From NCBI GenBank assembly GCA_041170585.1, contig JBEDNN010000039.1:1-21385 (forward strand): 21,385 nt of DNA, written 5' to 3'. Below the pieces are notes generated by a model, which had not been told where the DNA came from, searched no databases, and was given only the letters and a program-made list of their open reading frames with translations. Of this stretch, positions 7,334 to 15,867 are shown one piece after another (the stretch's first letter is position 1; each line of letters begins with the position of its first letter). This DNA is from JBDLSY01 sp041170585 (GTDB lineage: Bacteria; Pseudomonadota; Gammaproteobacteria; Burkholderiales; Burkholderiaceae_C). A program made the position numbers and the translations under genes.

Positions 7334-7812
7334 TTAGCATCTACTGCACGGCTACTTGCAATCTCACTCTCATATTTATCACCGACAGCCAATAACATTT
7401 CTTTAGTAAAATAAAGATCACCACGTTTTTCACCGTGATACTCATGAATATGAGTCTCAACAATACTATCTACAGGACAACTCTCTTCACAAAATCCACA
7501 AAAAATACATTTTGTTAAATCAATGTCATAACGCGTAGTTCTACGTGTGCCATCACTGCGAATATCTGATTCTATAGTAATAGCCATAGCAGGACAGACT
7601 GCTTCACATAATTTACAAGCGATACAGCGTTCCTCACCATTTTCATAGCGACGCAAAGCATGTAAACCACGAAACCGTGGCGACATAGGCGTCTTTTCTT
7701 CAGGATACTGAACTGTTATTTTACGGGCAAACATATACTTACCTGTCAGTGCCATACCTTTAAGTAGTTCTTTTAACATTAAGCTACTAACAAACTCTTT
7801 AATTACTTGCAT
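7324..7812 (-). CDS. nuoI: NADH-quinone oxidoreductase subunit I (two [4Fe-4S] clusters)
   Basis: Iron-sulfur subunit of the connecting arm of complex I, passing electrons through clusters N6a and N6b towards NuoB. The 162-residue protein has two ferredoxin motifs, CIACKLCEAVCP (C63, C66, C69, C73) and CIFCGFCEESCP (C102, C105, C108, C112), and the family stretch KITVQYPEEKTP...RFRGLHALRR. I chose the ATG at 7812, with AAGG about 10 bases upstream. A TTG at 7833 would overlap the end of nuoH and add seven residues without family support. It follows nuoH by 11 bp. Confidence 0.98.
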   Translation of the reverse strand: MQVIKEFVSSLMLKELLKGMALTGKYMFARKITVQYPEEKTPMSPRFRGLHALRRYENGEERCIACKLCEAVCPAMAITIESDIRSDGTRRTTRYDIDLTKCIFCGFCEESCPVDSIVETHIHEYHGEKRGDLYFTKEMLLAVGDKYESEIASSRAVDAKFR

Positions 7813-7823
7813 ATCAATGTACC

Positions 7824-8918
7824 TTATTTCCAAATATTAAACGGTGTTTGTAACCAAGCAGCCACTACGAATAACCAAACCATAGTTAAGGGTATGAATA
7901 CCTTCCAGCCTAAACGCATAATTTGGTCATAACGGTATCGCGGAAAACTAGCACGAAACCAAATAAATAAAGATGCAACAAAAAAAGTTTTAGCAAATAA
8001 TGACAACCAACCCGCAAATAATGATAGGCTAGCAGGTACAGTTAAACCAAAATTTGATAAAGAAATAATAGGCTCCCAACCACCTAAAAACATAATACTA
8101 GCTAGAACAGAGATTAGAATCATATTTGCATATTCGGCTAAGAAAAACACAGCAAAAGTCATACCTGAATACTCAACCATGTGCCCAGCAACAATTTCAG
8201 ATTCTCCTTCAACCACATCAAATGGGTGACGGTTAGTTTCAGCAACCCCAGATATAATATAAATCACAAACAATGGTAATAAAGGCAACCAATTCCAAGA
8301 TAAGAAGTTAAAACCATGGCTAGCAAAGTATCCTTTTGCTTGAACCGCAACTATGTCAGACAAGTTTAAGCTACCAGATACCAACAACACGGTTACCAAC
8401 ACAAAGCCCATCGCTAACTCATAGCTAATCATTTGTGCGGAAGCACGCATTGCACCTAAAAATGCGTACTTAGAATTTGAAGACCAGCCCGCTAATATTA
8501 CACCGTATACACCCAAAGAGGTAATTGCCATAATATATAACAATCCTGCGTTAATATCCGCTAACACTACACCGGGACTAAAGGGAATAACAGCCCATGC
8601 TGCCATGGCTGGCATAATGGTTAAAACAGGGGCTAAAATAAAAATAATACTGTTGGCTTTGGCAGGCATAATGATTTCTTTAGTCATTAATTTCAAACCA
8701 TCGGCAATCGGCTGAAGCAATCCTAAAGGCCCAACGCGGTTCGGACCAATACGTAACTGCATCGCACCAATCATTTTTCGTTCCCACAAAGTGAGATAAG
8801 CCACGCATAACAATAGTGGTGCAACAATACATATAATTCTAAACAATGCCCATACTACAGGCCACAACACACCAAAAAATGCTTTGACGGTATCAATCAT
8901 TGAAGTTAAATCTATCAT
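7824..8918 (-). CDS. nuoH: NADH-quinone oxidoreductase subunit H
   Basis: Membrane subunit at the junction of the two arms of complex I, helping to form the quinone-binding chamber. The 364 residues form about eight helices. Conserved blocks are LTLWERKMIGAMQLRIGPNR, GLLQPIADGLKL, the acidic loop FDVVEGESEIVAGHMVEYSG and the C-terminal RYRYDQIMRLGWK. The start ATG (8918) overlaps the nuoG stop codon as ATGA, and a strong GGAGG lies 4 bases upstream, the best ribosome site in the operon. Confidence 0.98.
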   Translation of the reverse strand: MIDLTSMIDTVKAFFGVLWPVVWALFRIICIVAPLLLCVAYLTLWERKMIGAMQLRIGPNRVGPLGLLQPIADGLKLMTKEIIMPAKANSIIFILAPVLTIMPAMAAWAVIPFSPGVVLADINAGLLYIMAITSLGVYGVILAGWSSNSKYAFLGAMRASAQMISYELAMGFVLVTVLLVSGSLNLSDIVAVQAKGYFASHGFNFLSWNWLPLLPLFVIYIISGVAETNRHPFDVVEGESEIVAGHMVEYSGMTFAVFFLAEYANMILISVLASIMFLGGWEPIISLSNFGLTVPASLSLFAGWLSLFAKTFFVASLFIWFRASFPRYRYDQIMRLGWKVFIPLTMVWLFVVAAWLQTPFNIWK

Positions 8919-11278
8919 TTAACCTCCACTGTTAATAATGTTTGATTACCCAATACTGCTGTTTCAGACCGCGCTGCAGAGATAGCAATACAATCAACAG
9001 GCACAGTGTCATCGCTTTCAATAGTCAATTGTACCGACCCTAACAGTGAAGTAACCGTTACAAGTTGATTATTCTCTAAACTTAAATGCGTCAGCGTTGC
9101 ACTATTTAATTTTGCTGTAGAGAACGCACTTTCAGCAGTACGCTGCAAACTACCCGCACGACGAACAATAGCATCGCTAGAATAAGCAGGTATATCAATG
9201 ACACGCTCTAAGCTATTTTTAGGCGTCACCAAAACAGGTGTGTGAATCATATCTAAATCAATATTTCTTATATTTTCTGTGGTTTTTATATTTTTTATAT
9301 TTATAGCATTTATATTTACAGTATTATTGAGTCGTTTACTTACATCACCTGCAGCGGTCAATGCTTGATCTTTTGCTTGCTCTAAAGTCTCATAAGAAAA
9401 TCCCATGCAACCCAGTGATTCAGCCAATACTTTAAGTACTTTCCACCCAGGTTTAGAAGCAGCAAAAGGCTTAGCACTGGGATGCATAAACTGCACACGG
9501 CCTTCAATGTTAATGAATGTACCCCCTGCTTCAGTCATGGGTGTAATGGGTAACATCACAGTGGCATACGACTCAACAGCACTACGATAAGCTGTAAAAG
9601 CAATTACATGTTCTGCAAATACAGGCGGTCTACCGCAATCTAAAAGTGGTTCTAAATTATATAAAATATTAATAGCTAATTGTTCTGCTACTATTGATTG
9701 ATTAGATTGATTTGTATCTAAATCAGCCTGAACATTTAAGCCTAAAGCATAAGCCCCAATAGCATTCGCTTCCTGTACTAAAGTGCCTAAAGTAGCCCCT
9801 GTTTGAGTTGCAATAAAGTGTGCCAATAATGTGATACGAGCCGCATCAATATGGTTTAAAGCAAACTGCCCTATCCACACGACTTTTTTCTCACCAGTAC
9901 ACAGGCTAGCCGCAATAGCTTTGGCTGCATCATTAGGTGTTACAACCAAAGGTGCAGTTGTATTTTTATGAATAGCAACAGCAGAAGCAATCTGTGCCAA
10001 TCCATCTAACATCATACTAGGTTTAGTGATGAATTTAGCTTTCACAGGCATTAATAGATTATCATCTATAGCGTGAACCAACATCACCTCAGCACCACGT
10101 TGAGTAGCAGCACGTAAACGGGCGGCAAGCAAAGGTTGATCTTTACGTAAAAAGCTACCAATGATTAAAGCACGGTCTATCCTATTGACATCCGCAATAG
10201 GCAATCCTAACCAAGGTACGCCTAGCCTTGCTACATCTAAACTAAAGTCCGTAGCACGTAGATTAAAATTTATATTTTTAGAGCCTAGTCCCGCGAGCAA
10301 GTTTTGTACACCGTGCAGTTCTTCTAAACTACTCATAGCATGAACCAAAGCAGCGGAATGCCTAGCTGCTGCTTTTAAAACAACGCTGGCTTCTAATAAG
10401 GCTTCTTCCCAAGAAACAGCGACCCAAATGCCATCACGTTTTACCATGGGTTGGGTCAATCGATCATCACTATTTAAACCTTCGTAAGCAAACCGATCAC
10501 GATCAGAAATCCAACACTCATTAATTGCATCATTTTCTAATGGTAAAACACGCATTACTTTACCTGCTTTAACTTGTATGGTTAAGTTAGAACCCAAGCT
10601 ATCGTGTACGCTAACGCCTTTACGACGAGATAACTCCCAAGTACGTGCTTGATAACGAAATGGTTTGCTGGTTAAAGCCCCAACAGGACACAAATCAATC
10701 ATATTTCCAGACAACTCACTTTCAACACCTTTGCCCAAGAATGTGGTAATTTCAGCATGCTCACCACGGTTAAGCATACCTAACTCCATGATACCTGCCA
10801 CCTCCTGACCAAAACGAACGCAACGCGTACAGTGAATACAACGCGACATTTCTTCCATGCTGATTAAAGCACCTGCATCTTTGGTATCAACAATACGTTT
10901 GTCTTCAGTATAGCGTGATTCGGTTTTACCATAACCCACGGCTAAATCTTGTAGCTGGCACTCACCCCCCTGATCACAGATAGGACAATCTAAAGGATGG
11001 TTAATCAGCATAAACTCCATCACACCTTCTTGCGCTGCTTTTGCTTTAGGCGATGAAGTATAAACAATCATACCTTGTGATACTGGCGTTGCACAAGCGG
11101 GTAGAGGTTTGGGTGCTTTTTCAACTTCAACTAAACACATACGACAGTTAGCTGCAATAGAGAGTTTTTTATGGTAGCAAAAATGAGGTACATATTTTGC
11201 TAATTGTTCTACTGCGTGCATGACCATACTGCCTTCTGGCATTTGAACAGTATGACCATCAATTGTTAATTCAACCAT
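8915..11278 (-). CDS. nuoG: NADH-quinone oxidoreductase subunit G
   Basis: Largest peripheral subunit of complex I, 787 residues, carrying iron-sulfur clusters on the path from NuoF to NuoI. Cluster ligands seen are C34, C45, C48 and C62 ([2Fe-2S]), H94, C98, C101 and C107 (N4), and C147, C150, C153 and C197 (N5). The off-path N7 cysteine motif seen in E. coli and Thermus is absent (VHDSLGSN at the expected place), as in many NuoG proteins. A molybdopterin-oxidoreductase-like domain without cofactor follows. Residues about 651-673 form an N/I/K-rich low-complexity insert. The ATG at 11278 has no clear ribosome site. The gene overlaps nuoH by 4 bp and lies 85 bp after nuoF. Confidence 0.97.
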   Translation of the reverse strand: MVELTIDGHTVQMPEGSMVMHAVEQLAKYVPHFCYHKKLSIAANCRMCLVEVEKAPKPLPACATPVSQGMIVYTSSPKAKAAQEGVMEFMLINHPLDCPICDQGGECQLQDLAVGYGKTESRYTEDKRIVDTKDAGALISMEEMSRCIHCTRCVRFGQEVAGIMELGMLNRGEHAEITTFLGKGVESELSGNMIDLCPVGALTSKPFRYQARTWELSRRKGVSVHDSLGSNLTIQVKAGKVMRVLPLENDAINECWISDRDRFAYEGLNSDDRLTQPMVKRDGIWVAVSWEEALLEASVVLKAAARHSAALVHAMSSLEELHGVQNLLAGLGSKNINFNLRATDFSLDVARLGVPWLGLPIADVNRIDRALIIGSFLRKDQPLLAARLRAATQRGAEVMLVHAIDDNLLMPVKAKFITKPSMMLDGLAQIASAVAIHKNTTAPLVVTPNDAAKAIAASLCTGEKKVVWIGQFALNHIDAARITLLAHFIATQTGATLGTLVQEANAIGAYALGLNVQADLDTNQSNQSIVAEQLAINILYNLEPLLDCGRPPVFAEHVIAFTAYRSAVESYATVMLPITPMTEAGGTFINIEGRVQFMHPSAKPFAASKPGWKVLKVLAESLGCMGFSYETLEQAKDQALTAAGDVSKRLNNTVNINAINIKNIKTTENIRNIDLDMIHTPVLVTPKNSLERVIDIPAYSSDAIVRRAGSLQRTAESAFSTAKLNSATLTHLSLENNQLVTVTSLLGSVQLTIESDDTVPVDCIAISAARSETAVLGNQTLLTVEVK
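9260..9328. repeat. Low-complexity AATATA-rich segment within nuoG
   Basis: On the coding (minus) strand this stretch is built from repeated AATATA/AATATAAA blocks. It encodes alternating Asn, Ile, Lys and Thr residues (NINAINIKNIK and ENIRNID) in a linker of NuoG. It is far more AT-rich than the surrounding coding sequence and looks like slippage-driven expansion. Confidence 0.7.
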
Positions 11279-11363
11279 AATTTTTATCGCTTATTTTTAT
11301 CACTTATCGCATTTAATATTGATGACTAGTTAAATTGTTTATTCTTTAGATTGCTTATCTTGC

Positions 11364-12716
11364 TTATTCATATGTTGGTACTACACATACTTTATGTTCA
11401 ATGTGGTGTAAAAACTCATGCTTAAAATGCTTAACCATCGCCCGCACTGGCATTGCTGCGGCATCGCCTAACGCACAGATAGTACGGCCTTGAATATTAT
11501 CCGAAACACTATTTAATAGCTCTATATCTTCAGGCTTGCCTTGTCCATTCTCAATACGGCTAACAATTCTCCACAACCAACCCGTACCCTCCCGACAAGG
11601 CGTACATTGCCCACAAGATTCATGCATATAAAAGTAACTCAAACGTAACAATGATTTAACCATACAGCGGCTATCATCCATAACAATCACTGCACCAGAG
11701 CCTAACATTGACCCCGCCTTAGCAATACTGTCATAATCCATATTGGTTTGCATCATTACGTCAGCAGGCAATACTGGCATAGACGAACCACCAGGAATGA
11801 CTGCTTTTAAGATACGCCCTTTACGTACACCCCCAGCTAAGTCTAAAAGAGTAGCAAAAGGCGTACCTAACGGAATTTCATAATTACCAGGACGTTGCAC
11901 ATCACCAGAAACAGAAAATATTTTAGTACCACCATTATTTGGTAAACCACAGGCTAAGTATTCTGCACCAGAATGATTAATAATCCACGGCACAGCCGCA
12001 AAAGTTTCAGTATTATTAATAGTAGTCGGTTTACCATATAAACCAAAACTAGCTGGGAATGGCGGTTTAAATCTAGGTTGTCCTTTTTTTCCTTCTAAGG
12101 ATTCAAGCAGCGCAGTCTCTTCACCGCAAATATAAGCCCCATAACCATGAACAGCATGAAGTTGAAAACTAAAATTACTGCCTTGAATATTATCACCTAA
12201 AAAACCTGCATCACGGGCTTGTTGTAAAGCCAACTCAAAACGTTGGTATACACTAAATATTTCACCGTGAATATAGTTATAACCAACGGTAATACCCATT
12301 GCAAAAGCCGCAATAAGCATACCTTCAATAACAATATGCGGGTTATACTGCAAAATATCACGATCTTTACAAGTGCCTGGTTCTCCTTCATCAGAATTAC
12401 AGATTAAATATTTTTGACCAGGAAATTGACGTGGCATAAAGCTCCACTTCAATCCTGTTGGAAAGCCTGCACCACCCCGCCCTCGCAGACCCGATGCTTT
12501 GAGTTCGGCAATGACTTGTTCTTGTGTCATACCTGCAGACAATATTTTTTTCAAAGCACTGTAGCCACCTCGCTTAACATAAGCGTCTATCGCCCAATTT
12601 TTACCATCTAAATTTACTAAAATTTGTGGATTAATATGTCTATTGTGAAAAGTAGTGTCTTGTCCCGTCGTAGCAAACTGTGTTAGAAACTCTTGTGTCG
12701 TAGATATTTTTGTCAT
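11364..12716 (-). CDS. nuoF: NADH-quinone oxidoreductase subunit F (FMN and NADH site)
   Basis: Catalytic entry subunit of complex I: it oxidises NADH, holds FMN and passes electrons to cluster N3. Visible motifs, numbered from the upstream ATG at 12719, are the glycine-rich LRGRGGAGFPTGLKW (about 79-92), CNSDEGEPGTCKDR (107-120) and the [4Fe-4S] ligands in ESCGQCTPCREG (C369, C372, C375) with C415 in GRTICALGD. All ligands are intact and the length of about 450 residues is normal. Two adjacent ATGs exist at 12719 and 12716. GAGG is only 2 bases from the first but 5 from the second, so I chose 12716. The gene starts about 10 bp after nuoE. Confidence 0.98.
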   Translation of the reverse strand: MTKISTTQEFLTQFATTGQDTTFHNRHINPQILVNLDGKNWAIDAYVKRGGYSALKKILSAGMTQEQVIAELKASGLRGRGGAGFPTGLKWSFMPRQFPGQKYLICNSDEGEPGTCKDRDILQYNPHIVIEGMLIAAFAMGITVGYNYIHGEIFSVYQRFELALQQARDAGFLGDNIQGSNFSFQLHAVHGYGAYICGEETALLESLEGKKGQPRFKPPFPASFGLYGKPTTINNTETFAAVPWIINHSGAEYLACGLPNNGGTKIFSVSGDVQRPGNYEIPLGTPFATLLDLAGGVRKGRILKAVIPGGSSMPVLPADVMMQTNMDYDSIAKAGSMLGSGAVIVMDDSRCMVKSLLRLSYFYMHESCGQCTPCREGTGWLWRIVSRIENGQGKPEDIELLNSVSDNIQGRTICALGDAAAMPVRAMVKHFKHEFLHHIEHKVCVVPTYE

Positions 12717-12726
12717 CATACCCTCG

Positions 12727-13227
12727 CTATTTAATTGACCGTACTCTAAGGCCGTCTAATAAACGGTCTAACTTAGACGAATCCATATAACTACACATAG
12801 CTTGATCATTAACCAGCATGACAGGAGCATCGGCACACGCACCTAGGCACTCGCTAGGTTGTACAGTAAAAATACCATCAGGTGTTGTTTCATAAGGTTT
12901 TACAGCTAACTTATTGCACACATAATTTAAAGCAGCTTGCCCACCTCCTTGTGGCCCTAACTGGCACGGTAAATTGGTACAAATATTTAGCTTAAACTGC
13001 CCAACAGATGTGTTATTGTACATATTATAAAACGTTGCAACTTCTTGAACTGCAATCGCTGGCATAGATAAATAACGTGCTACTGATTGAATTGATTCGG
13101 GTGATAGCCAACCATATTCACGCTGAACAAGTGCCAAGCAAGCCATGACTGCCGACTGTTTTTGATTAACAGGGTATTTAGCAATTTCAACATCAAATGC
13201 TTGAGATATTTCAGAAGTAAGTTGCAT
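12727..13227 (-). CDS. nuoE: NADH-quinone oxidoreductase subunit E ([2Fe-2S] protein)
   Basis: Thioredoxin-like [2Fe-2S] subunit (cluster N1a) that partners NuoF in the NADH dehydrogenase module. The 166 residues include the helical N-terminal part (VQREYGWLSPESIQ...ATFYNMY) and the four cluster cysteines C83, C88, C127 and C131, in CTNLPC and ECLGAC. The start ATG at 13227 is the family-like one, but no Shine-Dalgarno is visible. The bases just upstream are three copies of a 9-bp AT-rich repeat. Unusually, 256 bp separate it from nuoD, and that gap contains a 114-bp MITE-like element, so expression of nuoE onward may depend on readthrough or on an internal promoter. Confidence 0.97.
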   Translation of the reverse strand: MQLTSEISQAFDVEIAKYPVNQKQSAVMACLALVQREYGWLSPESIQSVARYLSMPAIAVQEVATFYNMYNNTSVGQFKLNICTNLPCQLGPQGGGQAALNYVCNKLAVKPYETTPDGIFTVQPSECLGACADAPVMLVNDQAMCSYMDSSKLDRLLDGLRVRSIK

Positions 13228-13228
13228 G

Positions 13229-13255
13229 GTTTTTATTGTTTTTATTGTTTTTATT
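13229..13255. repeat. Three perfect 9-bp repeats directly upstream of nuoE
   Basis: GTTTTTATT occurs three times in a row (13229-13237, 13238-13246, 13247-13255), ending one base from the nuoE start codon. On the coding strand it reads AATAAAAAC repeated, which occupies the place where the ribosome site should be. A diverged 14-bp duplication containing TTTTAGTAATTA follows at about 13253-13280. Confidence 0.85.
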
Positions 13256-13362
13256 TTAGTAATTATATTTTAGTAATTAATTAGTATGACTGTTAATATA
13301 AAGAGTTATAAAGCATAATGAAGCATTACAAATATAGTATAAAATACCAAAATAATTAACTT

Positions 13363-13476
13363 GGTAATGTTAAATTTTAACTTTTACAGTATTTATGTTG
13401 GTATATTGTTTTGTTGATTTTACTAATTATTTCTTAATTATTAAATTTCTTTTATCAGTGATATTTGAACATTACC
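13363..13476 (+). mobile_element. 114-bp MITE-like element, family 1, copy B, inside the nuo operon
   Basis: Bounded by GGTAATGTT (13363-13371) and AACATTACC (13468-13476). It is flanked by a perfect 8-bp direct repeat, ATTAACTT, at 13355-13362 and 13477-13484, the expected target duplication of an insertion. The right duplicate includes the last base of the nuoD stop codon (13486-13484). It matches the copy at 17642 at about 102 of 114 positions with no gaps. It has no open reading frame. It separates nuoABCD from nuoE-N in the same transcription unit. Confidence 0.9.
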
Positions 13477-13483
13477 ATTAACT

Positions 13484-14737
13484 TTACCTATCAATTTCAC
13501 CGAAGACTATATCTTGTGTACCAATAATTGTTACTGCATCAGCAATCATGTGTCCACGTGACATTTCGTCTAAAGCTTGTAAATGAGCAAAACCAGGTGC
13601 GCGAATTTTAATTCTATAAGGCTTGTTAGCCCCATCACTAATCATATAAATCCCAAACTCACCTTTAGGATGTTCTACTGCAGAATAAGCTTCGCCTTCA
13701 GGTACACGCATACCTTCAGTAAACAATTTAAAGTGATGAATCAATGATTCCATATTATTTTTCATGTCTTCGCGGGCGGGTGGAGCAACAGTTTTATCTG
13801 CCGTCATCACAGCCCCTTTATTGATACGCAACCAATCAATGCACTGTTTAATAATGCGGTTAGACTGACGCATCTCTTCAATACGTACCAAGTAACGGTC
13901 ATAGCAATCACCTTCAACACCCACTGGTATATCAAAGTCCATTTTTGCATAGACCTCATAAGGCTGTTGCTTACGTAAATCCCACGCTATACCACTGCCC
14001 CGTAACATAGGCCCTGTTAAACCCAAGGCTTTAGCACGGTCAGGTGCAACTACACCAATACCGACTAGACGTTGTTTCCAAATACGGTTATCTGTTAATA
14101 AAGTTTCATATTCATCAATATAGCCTGGAAAACGTTTAGTAAAAGACTCTAAAAAGTCCAGTAAATTACCAGAACGCTCATCATTGAGACGTTGGACATC
14201 TTTATCGCTACGAACACTGCTTTTTCTATATTGCGGCATCGTGTCAGGTAAATCTCGGTAAACACCACCAGGGCGATAATAAGCTGCGTGCAAACGTGCA
14301 CCTGAAACAGCTTCATAACAATCCATTAAATCTTCACGTTCACGAAAGGCATATAAAAAAACAGTCATTGCCCCAACATCTAAGGCATGTGCACCTAACC
14401 ATAGCAAATGGTTAAGTATTCGTGTAATTTCATCAAACAACACCCGAATATACTGCGCACGCTCTGGCACAACAATATTTAGTAATTTTTCAATTGCTAG
14501 GCAGTAAGCATGTTCATTACACATCATAGACACATAATCTAACCTGTCCATATAGGGTAAAGCTTGTAAAAAAGTTTTACTTTCTGCTAATTTTTCTGTA
14601 CCACGGTGTAATAGACCAATGTGTGGATCAGCACGCTGAATAACTTCGCCATCTAACTCTAAAATAAGTCGAAGTACACCGTGTGCCGCAGGGTGTTGAG
14701 GACCGAAGTTTAAAGTGTAGTTTTTAATATCTGCCAT
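13484..14737 (-). CDS. nuoD: NADH-quinone oxidoreductase subunit D (49-kDa type)
   Basis: Connecting-arm subunit of complex I that forms the quinone pocket with NuoB. The 417 residues carry the family motifs NFGPQHPAAHGVLRL near the N-terminus, HIGLLHRGTEKL, YVSMMCNEHAYCLA, GARLHAAYYRPGG and the C-terminal DIVFGEIDR. It is a separate protein and not fused to NuoC. Length and ends are normal. The ATG at 14737 is 17 bp after the nuoC stop; the ribosome site is weak. A MITE-like element has inserted immediately behind the stop codon without altering the protein. Confidence 0.98.
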   Translation of the reverse strand: MADIKNYTLNFGPQHPAAHGVLRLILELDGEVIQRADPHIGLLHRGTEKLAESKTFLQALPYMDRLDYVSMMCNEHAYCLAIEKLLNIVVPERAQYIRVLFDEITRILNHLLWLGAHALDVGAMTVFLYAFREREDLMDCYEAVSGARLHAAYYRPGGVYRDLPDTMPQYRKSSVRSDKDVQRLNDERSGNLLDFLESFTKRFPGYIDEYETLLTDNRIWKQRLVGIGVVAPDRAKALGLTGPMLRGSGIAWDLRKQQPYEVYAKMDFDIPVGVEGDCYDRYLVRIEEMRQSNRIIKQCIDWLRINKGAVMTADKTVAPPAREDMKNNMESLIHHFKLFTEGMRVPEGEAYSAVEHPKGEFGIYMISDGANKPYRIKIRAPGFAHLQALDEMSRGHMIADAVTIIGTQDIVFGEIDR

Positions 14738-14754
14738 AGTGTATTTAGTATAAG

Positions 14755-15363
14755 TTAACGCCCAGCATAACCTGATTCGCGAATAACACGCGGAATATTT
14801 TCACGCGGCTCAATAGTAATGGGTTGATATATAACACGCTGACTGATTTCATCGTAACGCATTTCAATATGGCCTGAAACAGGAAAATCTTTGCGCAACG
14901 GATGACCAATAAAACCATAATCTGTTAATATTCGGCGTAAATCAGGATGACCTTCAAAAACAATTCCCAACAAATCAAAAGCTTCTCGTTCATACCAACC
15001 TACTGAAGACCAAACAGACGTCAAAGTAGATGCAATAGGAAAATGATCATCTTCTAAATAACAGCGTACACGTAAGCGAACATTGTTGGTAACACTAAGC
15101 AAATGTACAACAACTGCATAACGTCTACCAACATAGGGCGATTCAGTATCCTCACGATAAGTGGAATAGTCAACACCACACAAATCAATTAAAGTATCAA
15201 AACTATAGTAATCGCGTAAAATGGTGCAGCTTTGAATATAATCAGTGGGCTTAACTGTAAGAGTTACTTCATTTAATTTATTAGCACAGGCATCAGCAGA
15301 AAAGTTAATCAATAAACTTTCTAACAGCGATTCTGAAGACATATACGCGGTATTTAAATTCAT
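14755..15363 (-). CDS. nuoC: NADH-quinone oxidoreductase subunit C (30-kDa type)
   Basis: Connecting-arm subunit of complex I that packs against NuoD. It is 202 residues, with the signature EREAFDLLGIVFEGHPDLRR followed by ILTDYGFIGHPLRKDFPVSG, and a C-terminal tail ending PRVIRESGYAGR. The preceding domain (LIDLCGVDYSTY) is also typical. The ATG at 15363 is used; GAAG about 10 bases upstream is a weak ribosome site, and a second in-frame ATG at 15342 is possible. It lies 20 bp after nuoB. Confidence 0.97.
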   Translation of the reverse strand: MNLNTAYMSSESLLESLLINFSADACANKLNEVTLTVKPTDYIQSCTILRDYYSFDTLIDLCGVDYSTYREDTESPYVGRRYAVVVHLLSVTNNVRLRVRCYLEDDHFPIASTLTSVWSSVGWYEREAFDLLGIVFEGHPDLRRILTDYGFIGHPLRKDFPVSGHIEMRYDEISQRVIYQPITIEPRENIPRVIRESGYAGR

Positions 15364-15383
15364 ATTAGCAGCTTCAGTCTATT

Positions 15384-15863
15384 TTAACTACGAGCAATAG
15401 TGTGTTCACGCTTAATTTTATTTTGCAGTTGAATGATGCCGTAAAGCAACGCTTCAGCAGTGGGTGGGCAACCAGGCACATAAATATCTACGGGGACTAT
15501 ACGGTCGCAGCCTCTAACTACACTATAACTATAGTGGTAGTATCCACCGCCATTGGCACATGAACCCATACTAATTACCCAACGAGGCTCTGGCATTTGG
15601 TCATAGACTTTTCGTAAAGCAGGTGCCATTTTATTGCACAAAGTACCTGCGACAATCATTACATCTGATTGCCTTGGGCTAGGACGAAACATCACACCAA
15701 ATCGATCTAAATCATAACGAGAAGCCCCAGCGTGCATCATTTCAACTGCACAGCACGCTAAACCAAACGTCATTGGCCACATTGAACCCGTACGGGTCCA
15801 ATTAACCAGCTTGTCTACATTGGTAGTAATAAATCCTTCTGATAGAATTCCGTCCATACTCAT
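15384..15863 (-). CDS. nuoB: NADH-quinone oxidoreductase subunit B (cluster N2)
   Basis: Holds cluster N2, the last iron-sulfur centre, which reduces quinone at the interface with NuoD. The 159-residue protein has the full ligand set: the adjacent cysteines C37-C38 in LACCAVEMMHAG, C102 in SMGSCANGGGYY and C132 in VPGCPPTAEALLYGI. The ATG at 15863 has GGGAG 7 bases upstream; that sequence overlaps the last codons of nuoA, which ends only 4 bp away, so the two are translationally coupled. Confidence 0.98.
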   Translation of the reverse strand: MSMDGILSEGFITTNVDKLVNWTRTGSMWPMTFGLACCAVEMMHAGASRYDLDRFGVMFRPSPRQSDVMIVAGTLCNKMAPALRKVYDQMPEPRWVISMGSCANGGGYYHYSYSVVRGCDRIVPVDIYVPGCPPTAEALLYGIIQLQNKIKREHTIARS

Positions 15864-15867
15864 TATA

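Noticed and set aside
7160..7414. Plus-strand frame rich in Y, N, I and S across the nuoI-nuoJ spacer
   Set aside because: It spans AT-rich tandem repeats and overlaps the ends of nuoI and nuoJ in antisense; the composition reflects the repeats and not a protein family.
12197..12391. A 64-codon minus-strand frame inside nuoF
   Set aside because: It is an alternative frame of nuoF, which is fully conserved here; no independent start signals.
13305..13331. Internal nuoE promoter (TTGTAA, 15 bases, TATAAC on the minus strand)
   Set aside because: Only 4 of 6 matches in the -35 and short spacing in very AT-rich DNA where such matches arise by chance; mentioned as a possibility but not listed as a feature.
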